From: Aquimarina sp. U1-2
Lineage (GTDB): Bacteria > Bacteroidota > Bacteroidia > Flavobacteriales > Flavobacteriaceae
DNA length: 64,000 nucleotides
Direction of reading: 5' to 3'
Assembly (NCBI RefSeq): GCF_017897595.1
Contig: NZ_JAGKIK010000001.1
Coordinates: 248,001 to 312,000, forward strand
A model generated the notes under the pieces. That model saw only the letters and a program-made list of their open reading frames with translations. It searched no databases and was not told the origin of the DNA. Below are positions 9,488 to 17,097 of this stretch, one piece after another. The number at the start of each line of letters is the position of its first letter. Position 1 is the first letter of the stretch. The position numbers and the translations under genes were made by a program.

Positions 9488-9883
9488 TTACCTTACTGTC
9501 TTTTTACCTTTAAACTTCCATTCGGTAATACCCCCGTCAAGGTCGTATATTTTTTTGAATCCTGCTTTTCTCATATAAGCAGAACATTGACCACTTCTGC
9601 CTCCACGACCACAATAAACCGCTACTGGTTTTGATTTGTCTACTTTAGCTATTAAATCTTCAAAGTTCTCATTTCTGTAATCAATATTAATAGCGCCGTC
9701 TATATAGCCGTCTGCATATTCTTCAGGAGTTCGAACATCGATCAACTGTACCTCTCCCATTTTGAGTAGGGAGTCCATTTCTTCAACTGTAATAAGTTCA
9801 ACAGTAGCCCTTTCATCCATTGGATTGCAACTAGAAAGAACGAGTACGAAAAATAATGTTGCTATATGTGATATAATCTTCAT
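9488..9883 (-). CDS. rhodanese-like lipoprotein
   Basis: This 131-residue protein has a lipoprotein signal peptide with lipobox LSSC (Cys19), then a single rhodanese domain. LIDVRTPEEYADGYIDGAINID gives the conserved DVR and E-Y elements, and the active-site loop is CGRGGR with catalytic Cys91. Rhodaneses carry persulfide sulfur on this cysteine. The lipid anchor places it in the periplasm or on an outer-membrane face. It lies 15 bp downstream of a second, cytoplasmic rhodanese gene on the same strand, so one operon supplies a rhodanese on each side of the inner membrane. Confidence 0.9.
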   Translation of the reverse strand: MKIISHIATLFFVLVLSSCNPMDERATVELITVEEMDSLLKMGEVQLIDVRTPEEYADGYIDGAINIDYRNENFEDLIAKVDKSKPVAVYCGRGGRSGQCSAYMRKAGFKKIYDLDGGITEWKFKGKKTVR

Positions 9884-9898
9884 AGATGTTCAAATTAT

Positions 9899-10213
9899 TT
9901 ATTCTTTGGTATCGCCATCCCAATTCATAAAACCACCTATAAGGTTGTATGTGTTTTTGAATCCCATTTGATCCATTAGTGTACAAGCTTGCGCACTGCG
10001 TGCGCCAGAACGACAATATACATAGTAATTTTTGGTTTTATCCAATTGTTCAATTTCATCAAGAAATCCTTGTCCTTTACGAATGTCTATATGTACCATT
10101 TCAGGAATATACCCATCTTCGACTTCTTCTTCGGTTCGAACGTCTACTATGGTGTAATGGTCGTCTTCAGAAATAAGAGCTCTCCATTCTTCTTGCGTAA
10201 TATCTTTAGCCAT
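9899..10213 (-). CDS. single-domain rhodanese, cytoplasmic
   Basis: A 104-residue one-domain sulfurtransferase. TIVDVRTEEEVEDGYIPEMVHIDIR carries the CH2A-like block, and the active-site loop YCRSGARS gives catalytic Cys67, the usual form for small rhodaneses such as GlpE/PspE. No signal peptide is seen. Its role would be transfer of sulfane sulfur from thiosulfate or persulfide. It is the promoter-proximal gene of the rhodanese pair. The two share the GF-K/KN-Y-L-GG C-terminal pattern and probably arose by duplication, one copy then gaining a lipoprotein signal. Confidence 0.92.
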   Translation of the reverse strand: MAKDITQEEWRALISEDDHYTIVDVRTEEEVEDGYIPEMVHIDIRKGQGFLDEIEQLDKTKNYYVYCRSGARSAQACTLMDQMGFKNTYNLIGGFMNWDGDTKE

Positions 10214-10260
10214 TTTAAATGTTTGTATGGATTTTAGACTGTAAAAATTTAAATTCCTTA

Positions 10261-10268
10261 CAAATATA
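10261..10268 (-). promoter_or_regulatory. -7 promoter box for the rhodanese pair
   Basis: Read on the minus strand this is TATATTTG, a perfect match to the Bacteroidota TAnnTTTG box. It sits about 48 bp before the start of the cytoplasmic rhodanese. I did not find a convincing -33 TTG partner. Confidence 0.45.
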
Positions 10269-10325
10269 AGAGTCCTTAGAGAAATTTATAAGAGAGGTTA
10301 CGTATTTTATCGTTAATTAACAGGT

Positions 10326-10952
10326 TTATGCTTTAATGCTACAGCCAATAGCTTTTGTAGTTTCTATAGGTACTTTTTTTCCTTCTAACAAAGCATTTAC
10401 AGCATCTTCGACATATTTCTCGTCTGCAGCTTTGGCATTTTTATAATTATTATCTATCGCGCCTATGTATCGAACCATATTTCCGTTTGACGTTTTCTCT
10501 AGAACATAGACATGCGGAGTTTTAGTTGCACCGTATTGCGGGTAGATAAACTGACCATCATCAAATAAATAAGGGAAAGTAAAGCCTTTTTCATTTGCTC
10601 TTACCTTCATATTCGCAAAACTATCATCTGGATAGGCTTTTGGATTATTTGGATTGATTGCAACAACAGGATATCCCAATGGTTTAAATTTTTTATCCAA
10701 AGCAATGATTCTATCCTCGTATGCTACAGAATACGGACAATGGTTACAAGTAAAAATCACAATAAAACCTTTGGCATCTTTAAAATCGGATAACGAGACC
10801 ATGGTGTCATCAACGTTCTTTAATTCAAAATCAGTAGCACTATCCCCTATAGCATAACCAGCATCACCTTTTGAACCTGAAACTTTATCCATGGCAAAAG
10901 CACTTATAGCGATGATTAACGCTACTCCTACTAAAATTTTTAATGTCTTCAT
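10326..10952 (-). CDS. thioredoxin-fold (redoxin) protein, exported
   Basis: The 208-residue protein has an N-terminal hydrophobic segment (signal peptide or anchor) and then an AhpC/TSA-type thioredoxin fold starting at GYAIGDSATDFELKNVDD. The active site reads FTCNHCPYS, that is a CNHC pair (Cys69, Cys72) rather than CGPC. Proteins with this CNHCPY signature are widespread redoxins of unknown partner, probably periplasmic disulfide or peroxide reductases. It lies 33 bp downstream of a TlpA-like lipoprotein gene, which suggests a two-gene periplasmic redox operon. Confidence 0.87.
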   Translation of the reverse strand: MKTLKILVGVALIIAISAFAMDKVSGSKGDAGYAIGDSATDFELKNVDDTMVSLSDFKDAKGFIVIFTCNHCPYSVAYEDRIIALDKKFKPLGYPVVAINPNNPKAYPDDSFANMKVRANEKGFTFPYLFDDGQFIYPQYGATKTPHVYVLEKTSNGNMVRYIGAIDNNYKNAKAADEKYVEDAVNALLEGKKVPIETTKAIGCSIKA

Positions 10953-10985
10953 ATGTGTACGATTTGGATTTAACTTTTCTTAGTA

Positions 10986-11507
10986 TTACAGCATTTTTTT
11001 TAACTCTTTCTCTAACTCATTATAGGTAAATGATCGTTCATAGAAAGTGCTTGTATTCCCTTTATAAATAATCGTAGCAGGTATAGAACCTGACCAGTTT
11101 CCATCTACTTTAGGTATCCAACTATTCGAATCAGGATCGTCTAGCAAAATAACCTTACTTTGTATATGTTGCTTTGTGATAAAAGGTATCAATTTTGTTT
11201 CTACATGTTGGGGTAAATCAAGACTTACCAAAACTACTTCTACCTCATTATCAGAATACCTGCTGTTGATTAATTCAAAATAGGGTAGTTCAGCCACACA
11301 AGGTTTACACCAAGTTGCCCAAAAATTAATCACTCGGGTTTTATTATCATTAACTTTTAATAAAGGTTCAAAATTTTCAAAATCATATACCGGTATTTCG
11401 ACGCCTTTACTTTTGTAAACATTAGTGGCATCTAATGTCATTTTTTGCTCTCCCTTGCAATTGCATAGAAAAAAAATTAATCCTAAATATAGTATACATC
11501 TCGACAT
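10986..11507 (-). CDS. TlpA/ResA-like thiol-disulfide oxidoreductase, lipoprotein
   Basis: This 173-residue protein has a short lipoprotein signal peptide (lipobox LCNC, Cys17) and a thioredoxin fold with the active site FWATWCKPCVAELP (Cys67, Cys70), typical of TlpA/ResA reductases that keep periplasmic cysteines, for example of cytochrome c or metal sites, reduced. The cis-Pro region SIPATIIYKG is present. It is the first gene of a pair with the CNHC redoxin. Specific client proteins cannot be inferred from the neighbourhood. Confidence 0.9.
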   Translation of the reverse strand: MSRCILYLGLIFFLCNCKGEQKMTLDATNVYKSKGVEIPVYDFENFEPLLKVNDNKTRVINFWATWCKPCVAELPYFELINSRYSDNEVEVVLVSLDLPQHVETKLIPFITKQHIQSKVILLDDPDSNSWIPKVDGNWSGSIPATIIYKGNTSTFYERSFTYNELEKELKKML

Positions 11508-11633
11508 ATAACGAATTTATTAAAACCTCTATTTAGACAAAAGAAAATTAACAAGGTTTCTATGTTTTTTCTAAATATTTTCAGAATTTCTAATGAAAAT
11601 TATACTCCTAAACCGTCTCATTTCGAGCGGCAA

Positions 11634-11660
11634 TATTACTATTTAACATGAATAGTAATA
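11634..11660. promoter_or_regulatory. perfect 10-bp inverted repeat upstream of marR-yceI
   Basis: TATTACTATT (11634-11643) and AATAGTAATA (11651-11660) form a perfect dyad with a 7-bp spacer, in the 190-bp gap between the divergent tlpA-like and marR genes. It could be an operator for either direction. No T-run follows, so it is not a terminator. Confidence 0.35.
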
Positions 11661-11714
11661 CAACTTTAACAAAGAATTAATATCACGATACAAGACAAAT
11701 GTTCGTGTTTATTA

Positions 11715-11746
11715 TACATTTGTATAAACAAATATTGTATAGACAA
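11715..11746 (+). promoter_or_regulatory. -7 box with two tandem dyads, probable MarR autoregulatory operator
   Basis: TACATTTG (11715-11722) fits the TAnnTTTG -7 consensus. Overlapping it is TTTGTATAAACAAA (11719-11732), and 15 bp on is TTGTATAGACAA (11735-11746); both are TTGT-N4-ACAA dyads sharing TGTATA(A/G)ACA. They cover the promoter and expected transcription start just before the MarR gene, as expected for an autorepressor. A good -33 element is not evident. Confidence 0.5.
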
Positions 11747-12214
11747 TTGAAGATTGAAGATATCATAAAAACCAATGTACAACTTCCTGTTGCAAAAAAG
11801 GCAATAGTAAATTTAATCTATACCGAAAATTGGTTAATGGATAAAATTAATCTTGCATTAAAACCGTATGACATTTCAGTTCAACAATTCAATGTTTTAC
11901 GAATTTTAAAAGGGCAACATGATAAACCTGCAAATTTATCTACGATACAAGAGCGCATGGTAAGTAAAATGAGTAATACCACTAGACTGGTAGACAAACT
12001 CATCGCCAAAGAATACGTAAAACGAAATATATGTGAATCCAATAGACGAAAGGTAGAAATTACAATTACCGACAAAGGCAAATCGTTTTTGGACCAAATC
12101 AACCCTAAAATGAACAGTTTTGAAAACAGTATTACTGCAAACTTGACAAATAAGGAGTTGATAATATTAAATGAACTATTAAATAAATTGAGAACTACAA
12201 CGACTAAACGCTAA
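11747..12214 (+). CDS. MarR-family transcriptional regulator
   Basis: From the TTG at 11747 the protein is 155 residues, a normal MarR length. It shows the winged-helix core: QQFNVLRILKG, the recognition region STIQERMVSKMSNTTRLVDKL, then the wing ESNRRKVEITITDKG. An ATG at 11699 is in frame and would add 16 residues, but a promoter box and two dyads lie between the two starts, so the shorter form is preferred. It is followed 23 bp later by yceI, a common flavobacterial arrangement, so it probably controls yceI and itself. The ligand is unknown. Confidence 0.8.
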   Translation: MKIEDIIKTNVQLPVAKKAIVNLIYTENWLMDKINLALKPYDISVQQFNVLRILKGQHDKPANLSTIQERMVSKMSNTTRLVDKLIAKEYVKRNICESNRRKVEITITDKGKSFLDQINPKMNSFENSITANLTNKELIILNELLNKLRTTTTKR

Positions 12215-12237
12215 TATAATTTTTAAATACATAACTT

Positions 12238-12807
12238 ATGAAAACTACACTTAAAACGTTACCTATGCTGTTTGCAATGAGTATTGCGACTGCGACATTT
12301 GCTCAAAAAAAGGAAATCAAAGCTGCGGAAAGCGTAATCGAATGGACGGGTAAAAAAGTAACTGGATCACATAATGGAACCATACAATTAAAAGATGGTT
12401 TCCTTCAGTTCGACGGTGATAAAATTACAGGCGGAGAGTTTACAGTGGATATGACAACTATCGAGGTAAAGGATCTCGAAGCAGGAAAAGGTAAAGAGAA
12501 ACTAGAAGGTCATCTTAATTCTGATGATTTTTTTGGTACTTCAAATCATAAAACTGCAAAATTAGTTATTGAAGAAGCCAAAAAAAGTGATACCAATACC
12601 TACAAGATTAATGCAGTGATGACGATAAAGGGCAAAACAAACCCTTTGAATTTTGATCTCGATATCAATGGTAATACTGCAAAAGCAGATGTTAAAATCG
12701 ATAGAACTAAGTATGACATTAAATACGGCTCAGGAAGCTTTTTTGATAATCTTGGAGATAAAGCTATCTATGACGAATTTACACTAAATGTAAAATTGGA
12801 AATGTAA
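12238..12807 (+). CDS. YceI-family periplasmic lipid-binding protein
   Basis: This 189-residue protein has a signal peptide ending at TATFAQ and one YceI domain. Landmarks are SVIEWTGKKVTGSHNGTIQLKDG, GGEFTVDMTTIEV and LEGHLNSDDFFGTSNHKTAKL, with the typical late FTLNVKLEM strand. YceI proteins form an elongated beta barrel that binds isoprenoid or amphiphilic lipids; the physiological cargo is generally unknown. It sits 23 bp after a MarR regulator and is probably its target. There is no strong terminator before the trp leader promoter. Confidence 0.9.
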   Translation: MKTTLKTLPMLFAMSIATATFAQKKEIKAAESVIEWTGKKVTGSHNGTIQLKDGFLQFDGDKITGGEFTVDMTTIEVKDLEAGKGKEKLEGHLNSDDFFGTSNHKTAKLVIEEAKKSDTNTYKINAVMTIKGKTNPLNFDLDINGNTAKADVKIDRTKYDIKYGSGSFFDNLGDKAIYDEFTLNVKLEM

Positions 12808-12834
12808 AACTTTTTTAGAAATCAATTTTATTTA

Positions 12835-12842
12835 TATCTTTG
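12835..12842 (+). promoter_or_regulatory. -7 promoter box of the trp operon
   Basis: TATCTTTG matches the TAnnTTTG consensus exactly and lies 17 bp before the TTG start of the trp leader peptide, so transcription would begin just upstream of that codon. The expected -33 position holds only a T-run. Confidence 0.5.
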
Positions 12843-12858
12843 ACTCAAATAAAAAAAA

Positions 12859-12921
12859 TTGAAATTACAAATAACAAATAATTGGTGGTGGTATTCTCAG
12901 AACGTAAATGTCGTGAGTTAG
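12859..12921 (+). CDS. trpL: trp leader peptide with three consecutive Trp codons
   Basis: A 20-codon reading frame from TTG (12859) to TAG (12919-12921) contains three adjacent TGG codons at 12883-12891 followed by TAT. Three Trp codons in a tiny frame just before a terminator hairpin and trpE is the signature of ribosome-mediated trp attenuation: a ribosome stalling for lack of charged tRNA-Trp would change folding of the downstream RNA. There is no in-frame ATG, as a TAA lies just upstream, so TTG must serve. AATTGG at 12880-12885 can pair with CCAATT at 12924-12929, a plausible 1:2 helix. Confidence 0.72.
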   Translation: MKLQITNNWWWYSQNVNVVS

Positions 12922-12950
12922 CTCCAATTATTGTATCATATAACAATATA

Positions 12951-12981
12951 AGGCTTGTCAAATCATGACAAGCCTTTTTTT
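12951..12981 (+). terminator. trp attenuator (intrinsic terminator)
   Basis: A perfect 9-bp stem, AGGCTTGTC (12951-12959) with GACAAGCCT (12967-12975), a 7-nt loop, and seven T's (12975-12981). It lies 29 bp after the leader peptide stop and 38 bp before trpE. A strong competing antiterminator was not obvious by eye; RNA folding would settle which segment plays that role. Confidence 0.85.
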
Positions 12982-13019
12982 ATGGCCTATTTCAAAAGAG
13001 ATCAACGTATATATAAAAA

Positions 13020-14417
13020 ATGAGTTACAAATTAACCACACATTTCAAACAGATTCTGGCAGATACATTTACTCCGGTAAGTGTGTATTTAAAAATAAGA
13101 GATCGATTTCCTAACAGTTTACTACTTGAGAATAATGATTATAGAGGTAGTGAAAATAGCTTTTCGTATATATGCTGTAACCCTATAGCTACTATAAAAA
13201 TAGAAAACAATCACGTATATCAATCTTTTCCGGATCATAGTAAAACGATAACCGAAATAACCAGCGATACCAACATTCCCAAAATAATAGAACACTTTGC
13301 ACAGCAGTTCAAAACGTCCAGAACCGATTTCAAATTCATCAATACTGGGTTATTTGGTTATATTGGATATGATGCTGTTCGTTACTTTGAGAATATTAAT
13401 ATTCAAAAAAAAGAGAAAGGCCTTCAAATACCAGACATACATTATACGGTATATCAAAATATTATTGCGATTAGCAATTTTACTAACGAAGCCTATATTT
13501 TTGCGCATTGCTATGAGTCTGAAAGTAATATCGATGAGATAGCATCACTACTTAAAGTGAAAGATTTTGCATCCTATGATTTTACTATGACCGGAGCTAC
13601 TACCTCAAATCTGGATGATAATCAGTATAAGAAGCATGTAGCTTTAGCAAAAAAACACTGTAAGCGCGGAGATGTTTTTCAATTGGTATTGTCTAAACGT
13701 TTCTCACAAAAATTCAAGGGTGACGAATTCAATGTCTATCGCGCATTGCGCAGTATTAATCCGTCGCCCTATTTATTTTATTTCGATTACGGAAACTTTA
13801 AGATTTTTGGCAGCTCTCCAGAAGCGCAATTGATTGTGAAAGAAGGTATTGCCGAGATACACCCTATTGCCGGTACCTTTAAACGCACGGGTAATGATGA
13901 ACAAGATGCCGAGCTTGCCAAAAAATTAGCTGCAGATGAAAAAGAAAATGCCGAACACGTCATGCTCGTAGATCTAGCAAGAAATGACCTTAGCCGAAAT
14001 GGAAGTGAGGTTACGGTAGATACTTACCGAGAGATTCAGTTTTATTCTCATGTGATTCACCTGGTAAGTAAGGTCACCGGTAAAAAACACAAAGACACCT
14101 CAACAATGCAAGTAGTGGCCGATACCTTTCCTGCAGGGACCTTAAGCGGTGCACCCAAGCACAAAGCCATGCAACTTATCGAAAAATATGAAACCGTAAA
14201 TCGTGATTTTTATGGGGGAGCTATTGGTTTTATGGATTTCTCAGGAAATTTTAATCATGCCATCATGATACGAACTTTTTTGAGTAAAAATCATGAACTT
14301 CATTGGCAAGCCGGAGCAGGATTGGTTAACGAATCTAATGAAGAAAATGAACTGCAAGAAGTGTACAATAAATTAGGAGCATTAACAAAGGCATTAAAAT
14401 TAGCAGAAGAAATTTAA
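13020..14417 (+). CDS. trpE: anthranilate synthase component I
   Basis: The 465-residue enzyme uses ammonia (supplied by TrpG) to convert chorismate to anthranilate, the first committed step to tryptophan. The chorismate-binding block is clear: FKIFGSSPEAQLIVK, IHPIAGTFKRTG, DEKENAEHVMLVDLARNDL, PAGTLSGAPKHKAMQLI and GGAIGFMDFSGNFNHAIMIRT. It is the first structural gene after the attenuator. An N-terminal YxxSEN-like segment (ENDYRGSENSFSYI) suggests feedback inhibition by tryptophan, where LLES is usual in the family; here it reads LLEN. Confidence 0.96.
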   Translation: MSYKLTTHFKQILADTFTPVSVYLKIRDRFPNSLLLENNDYRGSENSFSYICCNPIATIKIENNHVYQSFPDHSKTITEITSDTNIPKIIEHFAQQFKTSRTDFKFINTGLFGYIGYDAVRYFENINIQKKEKGLQIPDIHYTVYQNIIAISNFTNEAYIFAHCYESESNIDEIASLLKVKDFASYDFTMTGATTSNLDDNQYKKHVALAKKHCKRGDVFQLVLSKRFSQKFKGDEFNVYRALRSINPSPYLFYFDYGNFKIFGSSPEAQLIVKEGIAEIHPIAGTFKRTGNDEQDAELAKKLAADEKENAEHVMLVDLARNDLSRNGSEVTVDTYREIQFYSHVIHLVSKVTGKKHKDTSTMQVVADTFPAGTLSGAPKHKAMQLIEKYETVNRDFYGGAIGFMDFSGNFNHAIMIRTFLSKNHELHWQAGAGLVNESNEENELQEVYNKLGALTKALKLAEEI

Positions 14418-14478
14418 GGGTGTTACCCTACGGGTCGGGCTAACCGCACTACACGGTAGCTTGCTCATATCCCTAACA
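14418..14478. repeat. dispersed palindromic repeat, family D copy 1
   Basis: This GC-richer stretch directly after the trpE stop contains CCCTACGGGTCGGGCTA and CTACACGGTAGCTTGCT. The same sequence appears reverse-complemented at 28593-28656 with only a few differences. It can fold into small hairpins, is non-coding, and separates trpE from the octamer array and trpG. Confidence 0.75.
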
Positions 14479-14589
14479 CAATAACGAACAAAAAATAGTA
14501 GCAGAGTAGAAAAGTTTAAAAATATGATGAATAAAGTTACTAAATAGTACCGTATAAAATCAAAATGAAAAACTATAACCAAAAACTCA

Positions 14590-14693
14590 GAAACTCAGAA
14601 ACTCTGAAACTTTGAAACTTTGAAACTTTGAAACTTTGAAACTTTGAAACTTTGAAACTTTGAAACTTTGAAACTTTGAAACTTTGAAACTCT
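14590..14693. repeat. octanucleotide tandem repeat, 13 units, between trpE and trpG
   Basis: The array is exactly 104 bp, 13 units of 8 bp. Two variant units (GAAACTCA, GAAACTCT) begin it, ten identical GAAACTTT units follow (14606-14685), and one GAAACTCT closes it. It ends 12 bp before the trpG start. A perfect ten-copy run is prone to copy-number change, so the trpE-trpG distance may vary between strains. The 288-bp gap holds only this array, repeat D and about 110 bp of AT-rich sequence. Confidence 0.95.
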
Positions 14694-14705
14694 AAACCAT
14701 AAAAA

Positions 14706-15278
14706 ATGAGTAAAAAAATATTAGTAATAGACAATTACGATTCGTTCGTTTACAACTTGGTTCACTATCTAGAGGATCTAGGATGCCAGGTAACTGTAAA
14801 ACGTAACGATCAAATACAATTGGAAGAAGCAGCGGATTTTCATAAAATTCTACTTTCTCCGGGACCCGGTATTCCCGATGAAGCAGGAGTATTAAAAGAT
14901 ATTATTTCGTTTTATGCTGATACAAAAAGTATTTTTGGTGTATGTCTTGGGCAACAAGCTATAGGAGAAGTATTTGGTGGTAACCTTATCAACTTAGACG
15001 AAGTATTTCACGGTGTGGCAACCCGCATTAACGTATCGGTAACCGATGAATCTCTCTTTACCGGATTAAGCGAAAGTTTTCACGTAGGCAGGTATCACTC
15101 ATGGGTCGTAGAAAATAAAAATCTACCTAATTGTTTAGAGATAACTTCTTATGATGAAAATGGCCAAATTATGTCATTGAGACATAAGAAATATGATGTT
15201 CGTGGCGTGCAGTTTCATCCTGAATCGGTATTGACTCCGGATGGTAAGAAAATTTTAGAAAATTGGGTTAATAATTAA
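14706..15278 (+). CDS. trpG: anthranilate synthase component II (glutamine amidotransferase)
   Basis: A 190-residue class I glutamine amidotransferase that releases ammonia from glutamine for TrpE. The triad is visible: nucleophile Cys80 in GVCLGQQAIGE, and the His-Glu pair in GVQFHPESVLTPDG. VIDNYDSFVYNLVHYLEDLG and SPGPGIPDEAG are typical family blocks. The same subunit may also serve aminodeoxychorismate synthase (PabA role), as in many bacteria with one copy; this cannot be judged from the window. It follows the octamer array and precedes trpD by 6 bp. Confidence 0.95.
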   Translation: MSKKILVIDNYDSFVYNLVHYLEDLGCQVTVKRNDQIQLEEAADFHKILLSPGPGIPDEAGVLKDIISFYADTKSIFGVCLGQQAIGEVFGGNLINLDEVFHGVATRINVSVTDESLFTGLSESFHVGRYHSWVVENKNLPNCLEITSYDENGQIMSLRHKKYDVRGVQFHPESVLTPDGKKILENWVNN

Positions 15279-15284
15279 TAAAAG

Positions 15285-16298
15285 ATGAAAGACTTACTCA
15301 ACCGATTAATCAACCACGAAACGATTACTAAAGAAGAAGCTAAAGATGTTTTGGTCAATATTTCTAAAGGAAAATACAATCAAAGTCAAATCGCTTCTTT
15401 TCTTACCGTGTACATGATGCGTAGTATTACGATTGCAGAACTCGAAGGGTTTAGAGATGCTTTGCTCGAGCTCTGTGTAGCTGTAGACCTTAGCGAATAC
15501 AATCCTATAGACCTTTGTGGAACAGGTGGTGACGGAAAAGATACATTTAATATCTCTACACTTTCTTCATTTGTTGCTGCGGGTGCAGGAATCAAAGTAA
15601 CCAAGCACGGTAACTATGGCGTTTCTTCAAAATGTGGTAGTTCTAATGTCATGGAATATCTCGGAATAAAGTTTAGCAATGATAAAGATTTTTTAAAGCG
15701 TAGTATGGATGAGGCGGGGATTTGTGTGTTGCATGCCCCGCTATTTCATCCGGCAATGAAAAATGTAGCTCCTATTCGTAAAGAGTTAGGAGTTAAAACG
15801 TTCTTTAACATGCTAGGTCCTATGGTAAATCCTGCATTTCCAAAGAATCAAATTGTAGGTGTCTTTAATTTAGAATTAGCCCGAATGTACGGTTACCTGT
15901 ACCAAAATACGGATAAAAATTTCACGATTATTCATGCACTCGATGGATATGATGAGATTTCCCTTACCGGAAACACAAAAACCATATCAAATACTTCCGA
16001 AGGAATGCTTACGCCTTCAGATTTTGGAGTTTCAACGCTTCAACAAAACGAAATTGTAGGTGGCGATACTGTAGCGGCATCTGCAGAGATTTTCTTGAAT
16101 ATTTTAAAAGGTGAGGGAACAAAAGCTCAAAACCACGTAGTTTGCGCTAATGCAGGAATGGCTATTGCAACAGTAGAAGCATTACACCCTAAAGAGGGTT
16201 TTGAAAAAGCAAAAGAATCTCTCTTTTCTGGTAAAGGGTTAGCAGCATTAAAGAAAGTGCAAGAACTCAGTAATGCTGAATTTCGAATTAATAATTGA
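15285..16298 (+). CDS. trpD: anthranilate phosphoribosyltransferase
   Basis: The 337-residue enzyme joins anthranilate to phosphoribosyl pyrophosphate. The glycine-rich PRPP loop CGTGGDGKDTFNIST, the KHGNYGVSSKCGSSN block and RKELGVKTFFNMLGPMVNP are characteristic of the family. Length is normal. It sits within the trp operon, 6 bp after trpG and 4 bp before the trpC start. Confidence 0.96.
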   Translation: MKDLLNRLINHETITKEEAKDVLVNISKGKYNQSQIASFLTVYMMRSITIAELEGFRDALLELCVAVDLSEYNPIDLCGTGGDGKDTFNISTLSSFVAAGAGIKVTKHGNYGVSSKCGSSNVMEYLGIKFSNDKDFLKRSMDEAGICVLHAPLFHPAMKNVAPIRKELGVKTFFNMLGPMVNPAFPKNQIVGVFNLELARMYGYLYQNTDKNFTIIHALDGYDEISLTGNTKTISNTSEGMLTPSDFGVSTLQQNEIVGGDTVAASAEIFLNILKGEGTKAQNHVVCANAGMAIATVEALHPKEGFEKAKESLFSGKGLAALKKVQELSNAEFRINN

Positions 16299-16302
16299 AA
16301 AA

Positions 16303-17097
16303 ATGAATATCTTAGACAAAATTATTGCTGATAAATATAAAGAAGTCGAACTTAAAAAAAGCCTGATTCCCGTTAAACAATTGGAAACTTCAGTATTATT
16401 TGATCGTGATACCTGCTCGCTCGCCAAAGCACTTCGGCAAAGTGATACCGGTATTATTGCCGAACACAAGCGCAGATCGCCTTCAAAAGCTGTAATCAAT
16501 CAGAGTGTAAGTGTTCAAACGGTTGCGTCTAACTATGAAAAAGCAGGTGCATGTGGCATGTCTGTACTTACCGATGGCAAATATTTTGGGGGTTCGTTAG
16601 AAGACTTGCTACTGGCTCGAGCTTCGGCACGGTTTCCATTATTACGTAAAGAATTTATTGTCGACGAATATCAATTACTAGAGGCAAAAGCCTATGGTGC
16701 CGATGTTGTTCTTTTAATTGCAGCAGTGTTGACCAAAGAAGAAATAAAAACGTTGTCAAAATTCGCTAAAAGTTTGGCATTAGATGTTTTATTAGAAGTT
16801 CACAATCAGGAGGAACTCGAAAAATCCATAATGCCCTCTTTAGATATGTTGGGAGTGAATAATAGAAATTTAAAATCTTTTGAGGTAAGTACGGCTATTA
16901 GTAAAGAACTAAGTTTCTTAATTCCTGATGACTTTGTAAAAGTTTCAGAAAGCGGAATAAGCAATATTGAAGCTATAAACGATTTAAAGCAATATGGTTA
17001 TCAGGGCTTTTTAATTGGTGAAAACTTCATGAAAACCGAAAATCCAGGAGCTAGCGCTTCAGAATTCATTAAAAAAATGACGATTACCCAAAAATGA
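16303..17097 (+). CDS. trpC: indole-3-glycerol phosphate synthase
   Basis: A 264-residue TIM-barrel enzyme that closes the indole ring. Catalytic elements: IAEHKRRSPSKAVIN, with the Lys and Ser-Pro-Ser of the active site, LRKEFIVDEYQLLEAKAYGAD, LGVNNRNLKSFEVS and VSESGIS. I place the start at ATG 16303 because it gives the usual NILDKIIADKYKEVE opening; an in-frame ATG at 16273 lies inside trpD. Its stop overlaps the next start (ATGA, 17094-17097), so translation is probably coupled to the SDR gene. Confidence 0.95.
   Translation: MNILDKIIADKYKEVELKKSLIPVKQLETSVLFDRDTCSLAKALRQSDTGIIAEHKRRSPSKAVINQSVSVQTVASNYEKAGACGMSVLTDGKYFGGSLEDLLLARASARFPLLRKEFIVDEYQLLEAKAYGADVVLLIAAVLTKEEIKTLSKFAKSLALDVLLEVHNQEELEKSIMPSLDMLGVNNRNLKSFEVSTAISKELSFLIPDDFVKVSESGISNIEAINDLKQYGYQGFLIGENFMKTENPGASASEFIKKMTITQK

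Noticed and set aside
14590-14693. GAAACTTT array as a possible CRISPR
   Set aside because: The unit is 8 bp with no spacers; it is a simple tandem repeat.
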